Shown piece by piece: positions 26,501 to 35,288 of a stretch of 64,000 nt of DNA; the first letter of the stretch is position 1, and the number at the start of each line of letters is the position of its first letter. This DNA comes from an uncultured Aquimarina sp. (GTDB lineage: Bacteria; Bacteroidota; Bacteroidia; Flavobacteriales; Flavobacteriaceae). The translations under genes were made by a program, and so were the position numbers. Location of the stretch: NCBI GenBank assembly GCA_947501475.1, contig CANMWA010000011.1, forward strand, positions 62,001-126,000, read 5' to 3'. A model generated the notes under the pieces. The model did not search any database, had not been told where the DNA came from, and saw nothing but the letters and a program-made list of their open reading frames with translations.

Positions 26501-26836
26501 CCAATCAGAGTTTCCTGCTACCCTAGCTTTTTGAGTAATATCTTCGAATTGAAAGTTTCCTGTATTGAGATAGAGTTTGTTTTTTCCTTGATTTGAGGTA
26601 AAAAATACATCCACCAAGTCATCATTATTGATATCTCCAACGGCAACACCTGCTCCGTTATAGAAATATAAATAATCCAGGATATTCATATCTTGTGTAG
26701 GGATCAAATTATTTTGAAAAGTAACATTCGTCCTTTCTGAAGATACTTTGTCGAATAATTCGCCTTGATGCACTTTTGTTTTGTTACAAGACAAAAAGAT
26801 TCCTATTATAAAAAGTATTAGAATTCGTTTAATCAT
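23570..26836 (-). CDS. VCBS/FG-GAP repeat lipoprotein 1
   Basis: 1088 aa. Lipobox GIFLSC. Many FG-GAP/VCBS units with calcium-binding acidic loops such as DINNDDLVDVFF, DVNGDGFLDIYV and DYDNDGDLDMYL form a predicted beta propeller. In the middle is an ASPIC/UnbV-type module (SLKIIWPDNTIQV). It is the last of three paralogues downstream of SusC/SusD and overlaps the haloperoxidase start. The family is common next to flavobacterial SusCD pairs; surface binding of a substrate or cofactor is inferred. Confidence 0.85.
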   Translation of the reverse strand: MIKRILILFIIGIFLSCNKTKVHQGELFDKVSSERTNVTFQNNLIPTQDMNILDYLYFYNGAGVAVGDINNDDLVDVFFTSNQGKNKLYLNTGNFQFEDITQKARVAGNSDWNTGTTMADVNGDGFLDIYVCAVVGLQGLKGTNELFINNGDGTFTEKAAQYGLDFQNYSTSASFFDYDNDGDLDMYLLNHAIHTQNSFGKASLRNNRSNESGDKLLRNDGDLFTDVSKEAGIYGGANGYGLGVATSDFNNDGFTDIYVSNDFHEDDYYYVNNGDGTFNEQLKEKFGHVSRFSMGSDVADINHDGYLDILTLDMTPEDEKILKASAGDETVDMLNMRINQLGYHYQYARNMLQINQQGKYFTETALLSGLASTDWSWSALFADYNQDGEQDVFISNGIPKRPNNLDYIKYISNEKIHKKLNKTKLIDQEALDIMPSGRVQNYMFMGQVGVRFINQSKTWLPKDENIATGSAYADFDNDGDIDIVSNTINDQAVFYKNKTNTSSNYLKLKFDFKKPNTFGIGTKVISYHNGIAQYKQLYTTKGFQSSSEAMIHFGYRDAKVVDSLKIIWPDNTIQVAENIKTNQTLTIKAIHKRGVVNYQELFPASKGWFNKLDSLPGLNYIHKENNYTDFNRQKLIPYKISDKGPATAVGDLNNDGKDDIFFGSSKQETATLLFQTETGFKEQKIHVFETDKRKEDVTAIIEDFNQDGNNDLLVSSAGGEYYGKSKELVDRLYVASNSEIIKGQFPELFEHESVIKPYDIDQDGDLDVFMGAYAVSNDFGNIPNSYMLINDTGNFTIKQNTTLQNVGMVTDAVWSDFDGDQLKDLIVIGEWMSPYFFKNDKGNLIDVTASFLGEKLNGLWQSIEEFDVDNDGDMDYLLGNFGLNTKFKAYKDFPLKMYYADFDDNQKTETIIALPNDEKYYTALGLDELSGQLNFLKKKFTTYASFAGKTVEEVFGTASLGKATLFEVHQLASGYLKNESGTFTFIPFKEELQVAPITEMLKHDFNKDGKEEVFMAGNYFGVIPYHGRFDGFAGAILQNEKTIIINDELNVNLTQKMVRGLNIINFDSKEYLLITIHNAKAEIYELNE

Positions 26837-26884
26837 TATATGTTTCCTTTGAAACGTAATTGGTTTTTAAAAATGTTCTGTTAT

Positions 26885-26974
26885 TTTTTGTCATTCCGGC
26901 GTAGGCCGGAATCCAGTATTGAAACACAATTTTTCACTACGATGTGGATCCCAGCCTACGCTGGGATGACAAAT
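26885..26974. repeat. REP-like inverted repeat between VCBS genes
   Basis: Left arm TTTGTCATTCCGGCGTAGG... and right arm ...CCTACGCTGGGATGACAAA are inverse copies about 30 bp long. It is a widespread intergenic hairpin type, placed between VCBS 1 and VCBS 2. Confidence 0.85.
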
Positions 26975-26994
26975 TCAACTTAATAATCAGAATT

Positions 26995-29900
26995 TTATTT
27001 TTCTAACTTAAAAATCTTAGGGGCCTTATTATTAATTACGGCAACTAGATATTTTTCTCCTGATTTATTTTTTATCCATCGCATAGCTCTTACCTCATCT
27101 TGCACAGAAAATCCAGAAGATTTTTGGTCAACATAATTTCCTTTGCCATCACCAAGTAATACATTCCCTTTACTGGCATCTAATCTTGAAAATTGTGGCT
27201 TAAAATTATAGTTATTACCTGCAAAAATAAGATCTAGAACACCATCATTATTAAAGTCTTCAGTTTCAATATCACATACGCACGACAGTTGCACTTCTTT
27301 TGGTAATTCTTTTACCTTAAAACCTCCTTTCCCATCATTATAGGCTATCAAACTTGCAAAGGTATTCACCATTTTTATTGTTGTATTTTGCAATACTTCC
27401 TTAGAAAAAAGTTCATCAATAGATTTTGTGGCATATTCTGCATATTTCAGATTTTGTTTTTTTAAGATATTAATCTGACCTGTGATTTCGTTTTTTAAGT
27501 GAATAGGAATATCTTTTCCATTTATAGTCTGCGTAAAAATTTGTTCTATAGTACCATTATTATCAAAATCATTAATGTATACTTTTACAGGGGCAGCATC
27601 ACTTGCATTGTACATTGCATTTAGGCCTCTGTTTCCGAGTACTACATCAACATCTCCATCGTTATCTAAATCTTTGGCCTCGACTGTATTAAACCAACCA
27701 GAGAAACGGTCTAAATGTGTAGGCAGTAAACGCAGCCCTTGAGAAGTATTCTTGAATATTTTTGGAGACATCCATTCGCCCACTATAATAAGATCTTGTT
27801 TACCATCTACATCTATATCTTGCCATATTGCATCTGTTACCATACCAATATCTGTTATTTCTGAGGCCTTCGCACTAGTAACATCTTTAAAGTTACCTTT
27901 CCCGTCATTTTCCATAAGATAATTTGGGGGTGACACTCCATATAAACCAACTATACTTTGGCTTCCAATAAACAAATCTATATCACCATCTTGATCATAA
28001 TCATAAGGTGCAATTGTAGCAATATTGGTATTTGTAGGTTTAATAATATTGCCTCTCGAAAAATTACCTGCCCCATCGTTTGCATAGTATCTAACTCCTG
28101 TTCTTGCGCCTTGAAAATTACCCCCCGAACCTATCACAAGGTCTATATCCTGATCGCCATCGATATCTTCAAAAATTGCGACTACATCTTCAAAAAAATC
28201 TTCGGTTTCAAATGTGGTTGGTGTTAACTTTCCGCTTGCAGTTTGCAAATAAAGTTTTCCTTTTTGTTGGTATGCACCTCCAATAAACACATCCTCATTT
28301 CCATCATTATTTACATCACCGACTGCCAAAGCAGGGCCTTCTCGAGATTGCATTTTATAAATTAATCCTTCGTAATTAAAATCTACATATGCATCCTCTT
28401 TGTGAGCTGATATATCATGCTCTACTATTTCAAAATATTTTTTTCTGGTAATTGGGCTTACTTGATACTGTTGTACAGCATCTTTTTGATCAAATACCAT
28501 TAAAGAATTTAGGTTAATATCATGTACTGTTATTGTTTTTCTATTGGGAAATATAACTTTTAAAGAGTCTACTGTTGCTATTTTACCTAACCCGATAGTC
28601 ATTGTATAGTCTATAGAGGACTGAAAACCTCGAGTCGGAATTAGTTCTTGTCTTAGGATTTGATTTCCTAAAAACACCTCAACAAGACTACCAATCGCAA
28701 ACGTATTTTTATTTGCTCCTTTAAGCTGTATTTTGAGGTAATTATGCTGCTGTTTTTCGGTATTATTTTGATAAATGGAAGCCGGCATATTAAAATTATT
28801 CACGATCAGATCCAGATCTCCGTCGTTATCCAGGTCTCCATATGCTGATCCGTTTGAAAATGTTGGCTCATCAAACCCCCAATCTTTGGTCGTATTAGAA
28901 AAAGTGAGATCCTTATTATTTTTAAATGCATAATTAGGAATAGGGGTTGAAGGCATTTTACTAATAATAGAATCTACTTCTTCTTTTTTTCCTGTCAATA
29001 CCATTTTTTGAATAATATCATTGGCAAAGAAGTTCATAAAATCCTGATTGGTAAGATCATGATAAATCCCATTACTCACATAGATATCGCGATACCCATC
29101 ATTATCCATATCAAATAATAAGGCTCCCCAGCTCCAATCTGTTTTTGCTACGCCACTATAAAAAGCGATTTCAGAAAAGGTATTATCGCCATTGTTTAAC
29201 TGCAATGAGTTTTGCATATATTGGTTGTAGAAATCACGACTTTTTTTCAATCTGTATACATCATAACTTTCAAAAGCGCTGGTTTCTTTAAGCCGTTGAT
29301 CATCTTCGGGTAACATATCGGTTACAAAAATCTCTGGAAATCCGTCATTATTAATATCGGCCATATCGGCCCCCATAGATGAGATACTTAAATGCTGCAT
29401 CCAATCTTTTATCTCTTCAGAAAAAGTGCCATCACCCTGATTGATGTAGAGATAATCTCTTTCATAAAAATCATTAGACACATAAATATCTGGTAACAAG
29501 TCCTTATTAACATCTCCTATAGTTACTCCTAATCCAAACCCAATAAGACTGCCATAAATTCCAGCCGACTCACTTACATCGGTAAACACACCATTATCAT
29601 TTCTAAGCAATTTATCTCCTCCTCCTTTTAAGATTTCAGGGATTTCCCAATCTTTGGCTCTTAGCTCTCGTTTGTTTACATAACCAAGACTACTTACAGG
29701 AATAAAGCTATTATTAAGAAGATACACATCTAGGTCTCCATCGCTATCATAATCAAAAAAAGCAGCATGCGTTGTAAACCCACTATCTGCTAGGTTATAT
29801 TCATCTGCTTTTTCGGTAAAAGTTATGGTTCCTGAGCTTGTAGAAGGGCCGTTATTTATAAATAACTCATTTTTTTGATCATCGCCTTTTACATTTCCGG

Positions 29901-30318
29901 CGTTACAAACATAAATATCTAATAAACCATCTGCATTAATATCTACCATGACGACTCCTGTAGACCATGCATTTTTTCCTGTAGTTTTTGAAGAAGTTGT
30001 AATATCTTCGAATTTAAAATCTCCTTTGTTCAGGTATAATTTGTTTTCTTTTCGGTTTGCGGTGAGATATACATCTGGCAAACCATCATTATTAATATCT
30101 CCTATAGCAACACCGCCACCATTATAAAAATTACGATAGGTAAAGATGTTAAAGTCTTTTTCGTTATTTACCTGATTGATAAAGTCAATATTTGTAGTTT
30201 CTGAAGATATTTTTGTAAACAACGTGTTTTTGTCTTCTGCATGTATTTCTTTCGATTCTTTTTGACCACAAGAAATAAGAGTTACAGTAACAAGGCAACT
30301 ATAAATAAACTTATTCAT
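26995..30318 (-). CDS. VCBS/FG-GAP repeat lipoprotein 2
   Basis: 1107 aa, lipobox TLISC (Cys17). It has the same plan as its two neighbours: FG-GAP loops at the N-terminal third (DINNDGLPDVYL, DINADGLLDIYV, DYDSDGDLDVYL), a central ASPIC/UnbV-like segment (SLKVIFPNRKTITV), then a second propeller. Residues 157-164 (GPSTSSGT) replace the two residues DG of the paralogue and match a dispersed repeat in DNA (29827-29850). It starts right after VCBS 3 (1 bp gap), so they are one operon. Confidence 0.85.
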   Translation of the reverse strand: MNKFIYSCLVTVTLISCGQKESKEIHAEDKNTLFTKISSETTNIDFINQVNNEKDFNIFTYRNFYNGGGVAIGDINNDGLPDVYLTANRKENKLYLNKGDFKFEDITTSSKTTGKNAWSTGVVMVDINADGLLDIYVCNAGNVKGDDQKNELFINNGPSTSSGTITFTEKADEYNLADSGFTTHAAFFDYDSDGDLDVYLLNNSFIPVSSLGYVNKRELRAKDWEIPEILKGGGDKLLRNDNGVFTDVSESAGIYGSLIGFGLGVTIGDVNKDLLPDIYVSNDFYERDYLYINQGDGTFSEEIKDWMQHLSISSMGADMADINNDGFPEIFVTDMLPEDDQRLKETSAFESYDVYRLKKSRDFYNQYMQNSLQLNNGDNTFSEIAFYSGVAKTDWSWGALLFDMDNDGYRDIYVSNGIYHDLTNQDFMNFFANDIIQKMVLTGKKEEVDSIISKMPSTPIPNYAFKNNKDLTFSNTTKDWGFDEPTFSNGSAYGDLDNDGDLDLIVNNFNMPASIYQNNTEKQQHNYLKIQLKGANKNTFAIGSLVEVFLGNQILRQELIPTRGFQSSIDYTMTIGLGKIATVDSLKVIFPNRKTITVHDINLNSLMVFDQKDAVQQYQVSPITRKKYFEIVEHDISAHKEDAYVDFNYEGLIYKMQSREGPALAVGDVNNDGNEDVFIGGAYQQKGKLYLQTASGKLTPTTFETEDFFEDVVAIFEDIDGDQDIDLVIGSGGNFQGARTGVRYYANDGAGNFSRGNIIKPTNTNIATIAPYDYDQDGDIDLFIGSQSIVGLYGVSPPNYLMENDGKGNFKDVTSAKASEITDIGMVTDAIWQDIDVDGKQDLIIVGEWMSPKIFKNTSQGLRLLPTHLDRFSGWFNTVEAKDLDNDGDVDVVLGNRGLNAMYNASDAAPVKVYINDFDNNGTIEQIFTQTINGKDIPIHLKNEITGQINILKKQNLKYAEYATKSIDELFSKEVLQNTTIKMVNTFASLIAYNDGKGGFKVKELPKEVQLSCVCDIETEDFNNDGVLDLIFAGNNYNFKPQFSRLDASKGNVLLGDGKGNYVDQKSSGFSVQDEVRAMRWIKNKSGEKYLVAVINNKAPKIFKLEK
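29827..29850. repeat. Dispersed repeat inserted in VCBS 2 codons
   Basis: GGTTCCTGAGCTTGTAGAAG plus GGCC; it reads GPSTSSGT on the minus strand. The same core (TGAGCTTGTCGAAG) occurs near 5979. Confidence 0.6.
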
Positions 30319-30319
30319 A

Positions 30320-33300
30320 CTACTTTTTTATTTTTTTGATTACCCGAAGGCTATCATTATTAACCCCAAATAATAGATACTCTACCTCTTTTATCTTCAC
30401 TTTTTTTATAGATCGAACGGCTCCTCTAATGCTAAAACCCGATTGTTTGTTGCTCTTAAAATTTCCTTTTTTATCATTGAGTAAAACCAATCCATAAGAA
30501 GCATCTAATCTACTTAATTGCGTATTGATTTCATAAGTGTTACCACCCAAAATAATATCGGGAAATTGGTCATTATTAATATCATCAATTAAAATATCGT
30601 GTACCGAAGAAATTTGTGCTTCCCAAGGCAATGTATGTGCAACAAAATCAAGTGCTCCTTTATTTTCATAATACATTGTGCTTAATGTATAAACCTCTTT
30701 TTTTTCTGCTGTATTAATTTTTGATATTGAAAAATAATCTTGAAAATTAGCTTCTGCAAAAGCTGTATATGAAAGGTATTTTTTATTTAATTCGGGTATT
30801 TGTTTTGCTAATTCATCTTTGGTAGCAATCGGAGTTTCTTTTCCTTTATAAAAATAGGTAACGATTGGGTCAATCTTACCATTATCGTCAAAATCATTAA
30901 GATATAATTGGATAGGTTCTTTTTCTGAAGCTTTTAATCTACTATTTAAGCCCCAATTACCAGCAATTATGTCAAGATCTCCATCTTGATCCATATCATG
31001 AATTGCTATCGTATTCCACCAACCATTGGTGTTTTCTAAAGAAGTGTTTTTTCCTTTTCTGAAACTACCTTTACCATCATTAATCATAATAGTGATAGGC
31101 ATATAATGCCCTGCCAAAATCAGATCTTCAAAACCATCTTTATTAATATCTGTAAACTTTGCATCATATACTGCTCCTATTGTATATAATTCTTTTGCCA
31201 CGGCTGAAGTAGTTTCTTTAAAAACACCATTCCCATCATTTTCAAAAAGATAATTCTTGGGTATACTACCGTATTTTCCTGCGACACCATTACTCCCTAT
31301 AAAAATATCTATATCCCCATCCATATCTATATCTGAAGAAATAACTACAGAGGCATTAACGATTATATCTGGAAAACCTTTCTGCTTTTTTTTGAAAACC
31401 CCTTGATTATTAATAAATGCCCCAGGAGCACTTTGATAATTTGAATAGCTTTCATTACCACCATACACCATTACCACATCTAAATCTCCATCCCCATCAG
31501 CATCAAAGAAGCATTGATCAATATCCTCATAGCGTTTCTCTAACTCAAAATCTGGCTGATCACTTTTTATGAATTTACTATTGTTGTGTTGCATGTGCAA
31601 TTCTCCTGCTTTAAACCTCCCTCCAGGAATAAAAACATCATCTAACCCATCATTATTTATATCTACAACCGAAATATGGGGCCCTTCATTAGAAATAGCA
31701 AAGGGAGCTAAAGGTTCTATATTAAAATCTTTGGTTTCATAATCCTGGTGTTCGAATGTTAAGCCAATCGTATCATTTTTAAATAACACCAATGGTTTTT
31801 TCTTATCTACAGGGTGTGCCGAACTTGTTTCAATATCAAAATATAATAGTTGATTTGCTTCTATATTTTTTTGGGTTGAAGAACCGCCATCGGGCCACTG
31901 TACTTTTATTGAATCTACCTTGTTATTTTTTCCAAGACCAAAATGTTGAATCGATGTAACCGAAGATAAGTATCCTTTGGTTCTAAAAACTTCTGACATT
32001 TGGATATCGCCTTTGGTATAGACAGATATCTTAGCTCCAATAGCATCTTGATTGTTTTTAGACCCTTTGAGTTTGAGTTTTATATATCTATTATCTTTTA
32101 AAAATGTATCTGATCTGTTTTCATATATAAAAGCTTTTTCATCAATATTGTTGGTAACGAGATCTAAATCCCCATCATTATCTAAATCTGAATATACTGC
32201 ACCATTGCTATAGGAAGTTATATTATCTAACCAAGTATTCGATACATTTTCAAAAGTTAAATCTCCCTTATTGCGATAGAAATAATTCTCAGTCTTTTTA
32301 CTCGGTAATTCATTGATCAATGCCATATCTTCTTTGGTCATCCCTTGATCAATACGTTTTTGGATATTATCATTGGCAATGAAACTTATAAAATCCATAT
32401 CATTGGTTGCTCCTTTTATTCCATTAGAGATAAAAATATCCTTATATCCATCATTATCTAAATCTGCTATCAGCGGTGCCCAACTCCATTCGGTAGCGGC
32501 AATTCCAGAGTAAAAGGCGATCTCACTAAATTTGTTATTACCTCGATTAAGTTGAAATGCATTTTGCATATACTGTGGCTGGTATCCGTTTTTTAGATAT
32601 TGATTATAAATTGAAAAACCATACTCTGTTCCCGAGGATTTATAAGTAGTTAGATCCTCTGGAAGCATATCTAGTGATACAATATCAGAAAGACCATCAT
32701 TATTAAGATCGGCAATATCTACACCCATAGAAAAATGAGATGTGTGCTGAATATGTTTTTTGTTGTTTGTAATTAGTTCTTTAAACGTTCCGTCTTTTTG
32801 ATTACTATATAAATAATCGTTTTCAAAAAAATCATTCCCTATATAAATATCTGGATACCCATCATTATTAACATCGCTTATTGCTAACCCTAATCCATAT
32901 CCTATTGCTCCTTGAAAAATCCCTGCTTCTATAGAAACATTTTTATATATACCATAATCATTGCGATATAGGCGATCCCCAGAAAGTGAGTCTATTTGAT
33001 TTCGTTTAGAACCTCTACCATAAGTTCTATTAGGGTGTACCGAATGGTTTACCAAATACATATCTAAATCCCCGTCTAGATCATAGTCAAAAAAACTGGC
33101 TTGTGTAGAAAAACTTGAAATATCCAAATTGTATGCTGCAGCCTCTTCTATAAAGCTAGGTATGCCTTTTTTATCTATCCCTTGATTTACAAATAATTTG
33201 TTTTTTCCTTTTATATCTCTATAGTTACCTATTTTGCATACATAAATATCTTGAAGCCCATCATTATTAATATCTATTACGGTAACTCCAGTAGACCACC

Positions 33301-33634
33301 CTTGTTTATCTTTAAGTAGTTCTGAGGTTGATTCTTCAAAATAAAGTTCACCTCGATTAATATACAAATGATTTTCTCCTTGATTTGAAACAAAATAGAG
33401 ATCCTCTAAGTTATCATTATTAAAATCTGCAACTGCTACACCAGCACCATTATAATAGTATAAATATCTAAGAATATTGAGGTCTGGAGTATCTTTCAAT
33501 TCATTTACGAATGAAACCCCTGTTTGCTTACTAGATAGTGCAGTAAAAAGATTTGACTTTTCCTGTTTTTTGCAAGAAATCAAAAAGACCAAAATTAGTA
33601 TACAAATAAGTACGTATCTGTTTGATGTAATCAA
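30320..33634 (-). CDS. VCBS/FG-GAP repeat lipoprotein 3
   Basis: 1104 aa, lipobox VFLISC (Cys21). It has acidic FG-GAP loops such as DINNDGLQDIYV, DYDLDGDLDMYL and DINNDGLDDVFI, and the central SIKVQWPDGGSSTQKN segment typical of ASPIC/UnbV. It is first of the three paralogues after SusD and 108 bp from it. It shares the order of domains but is clearly diverged from the other two. Three in a row suggest old tandem duplication with specialisation. Confidence 0.85.
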   Translation of the reverse strand: MITSNRYVLICILILVFLISCKKQEKSNLFTALSSKQTGVSFVNELKDTPDLNILRYLYYYNGAGVAVADFNNDNLEDLYFVSNQGENHLYINRGELYFEESTSELLKDKQGWSTGVTVIDINNDGLQDIYVCKIGNYRDIKGKNKLFVNQGIDKKGIPSFIEEAAAYNLDISSFSTQASFFDYDLDGDLDMYLVNHSVHPNRTYGRGSKRNQIDSLSGDRLYRNDYGIYKNVSIEAGIFQGAIGYGLGLAISDVNNDGYPDIYIGNDFFENDYLYSNQKDGTFKELITNNKKHIQHTSHFSMGVDIADLNNDGLSDIVSLDMLPEDLTTYKSSGTEYGFSIYNQYLKNGYQPQYMQNAFQLNRGNNKFSEIAFYSGIAATEWSWAPLIADLDNDGYKDIFISNGIKGATNDMDFISFIANDNIQKRIDQGMTKEDMALINELPSKKTENYFYRNKGDLTFENVSNTWLDNITSYSNGAVYSDLDNDGDLDLVTNNIDEKAFIYENRSDTFLKDNRYIKLKLKGSKNNQDAIGAKISVYTKGDIQMSEVFRTKGYLSSVTSIQHFGLGKNNKVDSIKVQWPDGGSSTQKNIEANQLLYFDIETSSAHPVDKKKPLVLFKNDTIGLTFEHQDYETKDFNIEPLAPFAISNEGPHISVVDINNDGLDDVFIPGGRFKAGELHMQHNNSKFIKSDQPDFELEKRYEDIDQCFFDADGDGDLDVVMVYGGNESYSNYQSAPGAFINNQGVFKKKQKGFPDIIVNASVVISSDIDMDGDIDIFIGSNGVAGKYGSIPKNYLFENDGNGVFKETTSAVAKELYTIGAVYDAKFTDINKDGFEDLILAGHYMPITIMINDGKGSFRKGKNTSLENTNGWWNTIAIHDMDQDGDLDIIAGNWGLNSRLKASEKEPIQLYLNDFDDNGKIDPIVTYFYKGKETPIATKDELAKQIPELNKKYLSYTAFAEANFQDYFSISKINTAEKKEVYTLSTMYYENKGALDFVAHTLPWEAQISSVHDILIDDINNDQFPDIILGGNTYEINTQLSRLDASYGLVLLNDKKGNFKSNKQSGFSIRGAVRSIKKVKIKEVEYLLFGVNNDSLRVIKKIKK

Positions 33635-33742
33635 TTCAATTGTATTTTTCTTAAAGATAGTATAATGACGTATTTAGAGATCAATTAATAGAGCCCTTCT
33701 ATAATGAAGGGCTCTAATTAACACTTTTAATTTGGTTATATA

Positions 33743-35278
33743 TTAATAGCCAGGGTTTTGGGTTAAATTAGGATTTGATAATAATGCTGTTTCCGGAATT
33801 GGGAATAATACTCTAAAGTCATCTGTACTATCTTTTAGACCCCAAGTTTCGGCAAACTTACCGAAACGAATCTGGTCATTACGCCTCCAAAACTCACCAT
33901 ATAATTCTCTTCCTCTTTCGTCTAACATATCCTGTTCTGATAATGCACCCAGAGGAGTAGCACTTCTAATCATTCTAAGTTCATTTACCATAGTTAAAGC
34001 ATCTTCTCCAGAGGTACCTCCTCTTAGAATAGCTTCTGCTTTCATTAAATGTGCATCTGCATAACGAAAAACAATCTCATGTCCAGCAAATTCTCCATTT
34101 ACTGGGTGATATTTTATCACTCTAACACCTGTACGTTCATTATTACCTACAAGTCCCGGAAAATCTTTTGTAAACACTAAAGGGTTTCCTGGTCTGTCAT
34201 TTAAAGCTTTTCCAGTCTCATCATATTGTTGGCCTATTAAAAATCCGAAACCAATTCCAAGATTTGATCCATCGGTTGGTACAAATCCTCTTCGTTCTTC
34301 TTGGCCACTTCCTGGTACATTTATATTAGGGTCTCCTTCAAAAAGATCATAAAATTCTGCCAGAGTAGACCATCCATTCCAACCACCTCCATTATTATCT
34401 GGAGCATTTTGGTTATAATGCAATGTATTCCACATTCTGTTACCAACACTTGATGTTGTAAAGAATATAGTTTCATTATCTACATCTGATGTAAAAATAT
34501 CAAAATACCCTGTTTCCAATCCAAAACCATCTGCAGCTATTGCATCTACTAAATCAACCACTTTGGTCATATCTGCTGCCTGTGGTGATTCACCAAGATA
34601 GATATGCTTATTTAAATATAACTTTGCCAAAAGATGATTTGCAGCTGCTTTAGAGGCGGTAGAAGTAGCAATACCTGGTCCTGTTAATGGAAGTCCCGGT
34701 AAAGCTTCAGTAAGATCCGTTATTATAAAATCAAATGCCTCGGCACGTGACATTACCATAGGATCAATATCTGGTCCATCATTTGGGTTTCTAAACGGTG
34801 CAACTCCAAACATATCCATCACCCAAAACATACTATACGCTCTTACAAATTTTGCCTCAGCAATTTGTTGTGCTGTTGCTTCACCTTTGGGATCTGCTAT
34901 AATTAATGTAGCATTAAACACTAACCTATTAAGGTTATTCCAGCTGTTTAAAACATAAGGATGTATTGAACTCCATGTATGCGCGTGTAGCTGTCTCCAG
35001 ATTCCATTATCTCCCCAATCTGTACCTCTGGTTGGCACTAAAAGTTCATCACTCGTAACTTCATTTAATGCATATAAATCTTCTTGAGTTTCTACAATAC
35101 TTTTAAGCGATCCATACAAACCACTTAACGAAGATCCTGCATCACTAACTCCTGTAAACTCAGTTTCTGATTCAGAAATTTGAGAATCCGATTCTTCAAT
35201 TTCTAAATCTGTACAGGAAACTACCAATACAATTGATAACATTCCTAACAGAAATGATTTTAATAGCTCTTTTTTCAT
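33743..35278 (-). CDS. SusD-like (RagB) nutrient-binding lipoprotein
   Basis: 511 aa from the ATG at 35278 (MKKELLKSF); upstream in-frame ATGs would lengthen the signal. Lipobox LVVSC (Cys22). Typical SusD features are the helical N half with AEAKFVRAYSMFWVMDMFG and the C-terminal RYADAHLMKAEAILRGG and FWRRNDQIRFGKF. SusD proteins cover the SusC barrel and capture glycans at the cell surface. The gene follows SusC by 10 bp. Confidence 0.95.
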   Translation of the reverse strand: MKKELLKSFLLGMLSIVLVVSCTDLEIEESDSQISESETEFTGVSDAGSSLSGLYGSLKSIVETQEDLYALNEVTSDELLVPTRGTDWGDNGIWRQLHAHTWSSIHPYVLNSWNNLNRLVFNATLIIADPKGEATAQQIAEAKFVRAYSMFWVMDMFGVAPFRNPNDGPDIDPMVMSRAEAFDFIITDLTEALPGLPLTGPGIATSTASKAAANHLLAKLYLNKHIYLGESPQAADMTKVVDLVDAIAADGFGLETGYFDIFTSDVDNETIFFTTSSVGNRMWNTLHYNQNAPDNNGGGWNGWSTLAEFYDLFEGDPNINVPGSGQEERRGFVPTDGSNLGIGFGFLIGQQYDETGKALNDRPGNPLVFTKDFPGLVGNNERTGVRVIKYHPVNGEFAGHEIVFRYADAHLMKAEAILRGGTSGEDALTMVNELRMIRSATPLGALSEQDMLDERGRELYGEFWRRNDQIRFGKFAETWGLKDSTDDFRVLFPIPETALLSNPNLTQNPGY

Positions 35279-35288
35279 AATCATTTTT

